A stretch of DNA of 33,171 nt from a virus: positions 1 through 33,171 of IMG/VR virus record IMGVR_UViG_3300020596_000078. One strand, 5' to 3'. Position numbers and translations under genes: made by a program. The notes under the pieces were generated by a model. It was given only the letters and a program-made list of their open reading frames with translations, was not told the origin of the DNA and ran no database searches. Positions 31,187 through 33,171 of the stretch are shown piece after piece. Numbering within the stretch: the stretch's first letter is position 1; every line of letters starts with the position of its first letter.

Positions 31187-31552
31187 ATGACAGACTTAAT
31201 TGAAACCATAGTGATTGAACTCAAGCAAAGACGTGATTGGAATAATCCGGAAGAAGTAGAGATCTGGTTCGAGGAGAAGTTGAGAGAGGTGAGAGAAAGA
31301 TCGGTGGCAGAAGAAAGACTGAGGATAGTTGGGGAGATAAATAACACACCCATAGATACAGCACATACTTATTCCAGTGAAAATGCAGACGAGTATAGAA
31401 CATTTGACAATGGACAAGAAAGTTATAAACAAAAACTCCTTTCTTTCCTAGACGAACCAAATGAAGTCTTTTTGAAATGGCACGGATGTAGACCAAATCA
31501 ATTTTTCAAAGAATGTATTACCCCAGTAAACGTAAATAAAAAAAGGTGTTGA
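31187..31552 (+). CDS. ELAxARAEER family protein 4
   Basis: 121 residues. A related core appears as VEIWFEEKLREVRERSVAEE, followed by a polar region with SLSFLDEP-like helical end and a Cys-containing tail. The start follows GGAATAACCT, a variant cassette. The family relation is weaker than for members 1-3. Function unknown. Confidence 0.6.
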   Translation: MTDLIETIVIELKQRRDWNNPEEVEIWFEEKLREVRERSVAEERLRIVGEINNTPIDTAHTYSSENADEYRTFDNGQESYKQKLLSFLDEPNEVFLKWHGCRPNQFFKECITPVNVNKKRC

Positions 31553-31638
31553 TTTCAATCATGCGTGATAAAGCGTGGTCCATGGTTGTGTTGCCTAACA
31601 AGTAAATTTTATTATTAATAATAATAACGAAACAGTTT

Positions 31639-32688
31639 ATGAAACACCTTGATCTTTTCTCAGGTATTGGAGGATTCGCCCTAGCAGCTGATACTGTATT
31701 TGGGAATGTAGAACATACGTTCGTTGAGATTGACCCATTTTGCCAAGAGATATTAAAAAAACATTGGCCAGAAAGTGAAGTACACCATGACATCAGACAG
31801 TTTATTGCCGACACCGAACGCAAGGGATGGTCGAGGAAAGGGGATAACACCTCGGGACAACATGGACAGCTTGATCGGTCATGGGAAAACGAAACACCGT
31901 ACATACTCACTGGTGGATTCCCCTGCCAACCGTTTAGTCAAGCAGGAAGACGGAAAGGGACAAACGACGAAAGATATCTCTGGCCTGAAATGTTTAGAGT
32001 CATCCAACTATACCAACCCCAGTGGGTCATTGCTGAAAACGTGCGTGGCCTCACTACTTGGAACGAGGGCATGGTACTCGAACAAGTGTGTACTGACTTG
32101 GAAAGCGAAGGTTACGAAGTCCAACCGCTTATTATTCCAGCTTGCGGTGTCAACGCCCCACATAGGCGAGAGCGAGTCTGGATTATTGCCCACGCTCAAC
32201 ACGATGGAAAGTTTAGAACCCAAAACGCTACAGTCAATAGTGGCCTACAACCAAAAATCGAGACCAGGGAGAAGTTATCTATCGATGAATCTAAGGGAGT
32301 TGATAGTCTACGGAAAAAGAAAACTAGACGGAACACCTTTTCAGACAGAGGAAGTGACCAAATTACTACCAACAGTAACGACACACGAGGTGGAGCATCC
32401 GAATATGACGATCACCAAGACAGGTCGCAGAGCAACACTAGACGGCAAAGACAGCCACTCAATAGGACTAGCAGACAAGGTTGGCCAGACTGGTCAAGAG
32501 ACTGGCAAGAAGTTGCGTTTGCAACCTGCAATGACGGAGTGGATGATAGGATTCCCCGAAAACTGGGTAACACTACCATTAGTTCTGCAAGATGGCGTAG
32601 AGAAGCCCTCAAAGCCTACGGTAACGCAATAGTACCCCAAGTTGCAATTGAAATTATGAAGGCAATAAAACTAACGAAAAAAGACTAA
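31639..32688 (+). CDS. C5-cytosine DNA methyltransferase
   Basis: 349 residues with C5-methyltransferase motifs: I DLFSGIGGF (5-13), IV GGFPCQPFS (92-100, nucleophile Cys96), VI ENV (133-135), VIII APHRRERVWIIAHA (173-186), and late EALKAYGNAIVPQVAIEIMK (322-341). It methylates cytosine in DNA, probably to protect phage DNA from host restriction or in gene control. No cognate restriction gene is seen. Residues about 56-87 insert between DIR and the GGFPCQ motif, and residues about 187-290 are polar low-complexity; both regions coincide with blocks of a nested ORF in another frame. The C-terminus LTKKD is encoded by the junction cassette. Confidence 0.92.
   Translation: MKHLDLFSGIGGFALAADTVFGNVEHTFVEIDPFCQEILKKHWPESEVHHDIRQFIADTERKGWSRKGDNTSGQHGQLDRSWENETPYILTGGFPCQPFSQAGRRKGTNDERYLWPEMFRVIQLYQPQWVIAENVRGLTTWNEGMVLEQVCTDLESEGYEVQPLIIPACGVNAPHRRERVWIIAHAQHDGKFRTQNATVNSGLQPKIETREKLSIDESKGVDSLRKKKTRRNTFSDRGSDQITTNSNDTRGGASEYDDHQDRSQSNTRRQRQPLNRTSRQGWPDWSRDWQEVAFATCNDGVDDRIPRKLGNTTISSARWRREALKAYGNAIVPQVAIEIMKAIKLTKKD
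31775..32632 (+). CDS. Nested out-of-frame ORF inside the methyltransferase gene
   Basis: A 285-codon frame (+1 relative to the methyltransferase) starts at GTG 31775 or ATG 31787 and is open to 32632. It has repeated LLPTP-like blocks: SLLPTPNARDGRGKG, GLLPTLNTMESLEP, LLPTVTTHEVEHPN. It also has SLVDSPANRLVKQEDGKG, CVLTWKAKVTKSNRLLFQLA and MTEWMIGFPENWV. I recall proteins with the same block order being listed as separate phage proteins, so this is probably a conserved overprinted gene. Chance persistence of 286 sense codons is unlikely in AT-rich DNA. No strong RBS is seen (GTGAAG). Function unknown. Confidence 0.6.
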   Translation: MKYTMTSDSLLPTPNARDGRGKGITPRDNMDSLIGHGKTKHRTYSLVDSPANRLVKQEDGKGQTTKDISGLKCLESSNYTNPSGSLLKTCVASLLGTRAWYSNKCVLTWKAKVTKSNRLLFQLAVSTPHIGESESGLLPTLNTMESLEPKTLQSIVAYNQKSRPGRSYLSMNLRELIVYGKRKLDGTPFQTEEVTKLLPTVTTHEVEHPNMTITKTGRRATLDGKDSHSIGLADKVGQTGQETGKKLRLQPAMTEWMIGFPENWVTLPLVLQDGVEKPSKPTVTQ

Positions 32689-32704
32689 ACTGAGTAGTTT
32701 TGCT

Positions 32705-32739
32705 ACTGTACAACCGTTACAGAACGGATATACTACAGT
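32705..32739. promoter_or_regulatory. Nested inverted repeat upstream of the clamp-like gene
   Basis: ACTGTA (32705-32710) pairs with TACAGT (32734-32739) around an inner CCGTT/AACGG stem (32714-32727, 4-nt loop). No T-run follows. TATACT at 32729-32734 could be a -10 box, so the repeat may be an operator or a 5' UTR hairpin. Confidence 0.4.
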
Positions 32740-32764
32740 CATACCAATAAAAAGGAGAATAAAT

Positions 32765-33171
32765 ATGAAAGAAAAAACGAAAACATTTATTTTTAACGCA
32801 AAGCATCTGGAAACATTAAAGTTTTTTACTGATAAGAATTCGAATAACCCTACATATGGTTTAATAAGATTTGAAAAGGGTCGAATGATAGCTACTGATG
32901 GCAAGATAGCTATGATAATCAGCCACGACCAAGATGTAACCGAACCATTTGGTGTTACTGCTGAGGTGTTTACTCCAAAAAGTATACTCGATGTAATAGA
33001 GATCGAATACGGCCTTGAAAAAATCCGCATTACAACCAAAACAGCAAGTGGGATAATAACACAAGAAACCGATGCTATTTCAGAAAAATATCCACGCGTT
33101 GATTCAATTATTCCAAGCGCGTCTGAAAATGATTTGAGGGTGAGACTCGGAGTTGGCCTACTTGATAGAAT
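32765..33171 (+). CDS. Sliding-clamp (DNA polymerase III beta)-like protein, 3' end outside window
   Basis: 135 codons are visible, and the frame runs off the right edge. AAGGAG lies 8 nt before the ATG. The visible part, FIFNAKHLETLKFFTDKNSN, LIRFEKGRMIATDGKIAMII and EKYPRVDSIIP, follows the beta-clamp pattern of a fold repeat with ATDG and a YP.VD..IP domain junction, as found in phage clamp-like proteins. It would tether a polymerase to DNA in replication. Confidence is moderate because the second half is missing. Confidence 0.55.
   Translation, partial: MKEKTKTFIFNAKHLETLKFFTDKNSNNPTYGLIRFEKGRMIATDGKIAMIISHDQDVTEPFGVTAEVFTPKSILDVIEIEYGLEKIRITTKTASGIITQETDAISEKYPRVDSIIPSASENDLRVRLGVGLLDR

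Noticed and set aside
31518-31910. A 130-codon minus-strand frame opposite the methyltransferase start.
   Set aside because: It crosses the intergenic region and the conserved motif I codons of the methyltransferase, has no RBS and no motif.
1-33171. CRISPR arrays, tRNA genes, insertion sequences and an integrase.
   Set aside because: No regularly spaced repeats, cloverleaf sequences, transposase motifs or recombinase signatures were seen by eye.

Overview
This window looks like the larger part of a tailed bacteriophage genome (Caudoviricetes), most probably short-tailed (podovirus-like). A terminase, portal, scaffold and HK97-type capsid block is followed by a probable adaptor, a propeller-like tail-nozzle candidate and a cluster of Ala/Gln-rich internal-virion-type proteins. 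No tape-measure, sheath or baseplate gene is visible. No integrase or repressor was recognised. The DNA is AT-rich and the standard genetic code fits throughout. The host cannot be named. Extended -10 promoters (TGnTATAAT), LamG and glycine-rich adhesin-like modules and a membrane-anchored lysozyme-like protein would suit a Gram-positive or Patescibacteria-like host, but that is weak inference.

Layout. Positions 1-26246 are a minus-strand late block. In transcription order it holds three small proteins, the small and large terminase, a zinc-ribbon protein, portal, scaffold, major capsid protein, decoration-like proteins, a tiny CxxCxGxG protein, coiled-coil and hypothetical proteins, a virion-associated GH5 glycoside hydrolase, the adaptor, a 1231-residue nozzle/adhesin-like protein, internal-virion-like proteins (one with a degenerate M23 peptidase fold), small beta-rich proteins, a holin-like protein and a large beta-helix-like fibre cut by the left edge. 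Positions 26247-26786 are a divergent control region with overlapping promoters, a candidate small RNA and several inverted repeats. Positions 26787-33171 are the plus-strand (probably early) block: a lysozyme-like membrane protein, SH3-like paralogues, an HNH remnant, many tiny zinc-finger or membrane proteins joined by a repeated stop-RBS-start cassette, a VRR-NUC nuclease, a paralogous ELAxARAEER family, a C5-cytosine methyltransferase with a 285-codon ORF nested in another frame, and a sliding-clamp-like gene cut by the right edge.

The most unusual features concern expression. Five late transcription starts share one leader plan: a -10 box, then a TAGGAT-N-TACATCC box, then a terminator-like hairpin with a U-run, then the start codon. 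The conserved GGAT and ATCC could form a hairpin that excludes the terminator stem, as in an attenuator. Five other late genes and the first plus-strand gene begin 6-8 nt after a -10 box, which implies leaderless mRNAs.

The virion proteins show repeated domain-in-domain insertion: a beta-sandwich inside GH5, a Gly-rich block inside LamG inside a propeller-like protein, and a carbohydrate-binding-like jelly roll inside an Fn3-like domain. This suggests modular diversification of host-surface binding.
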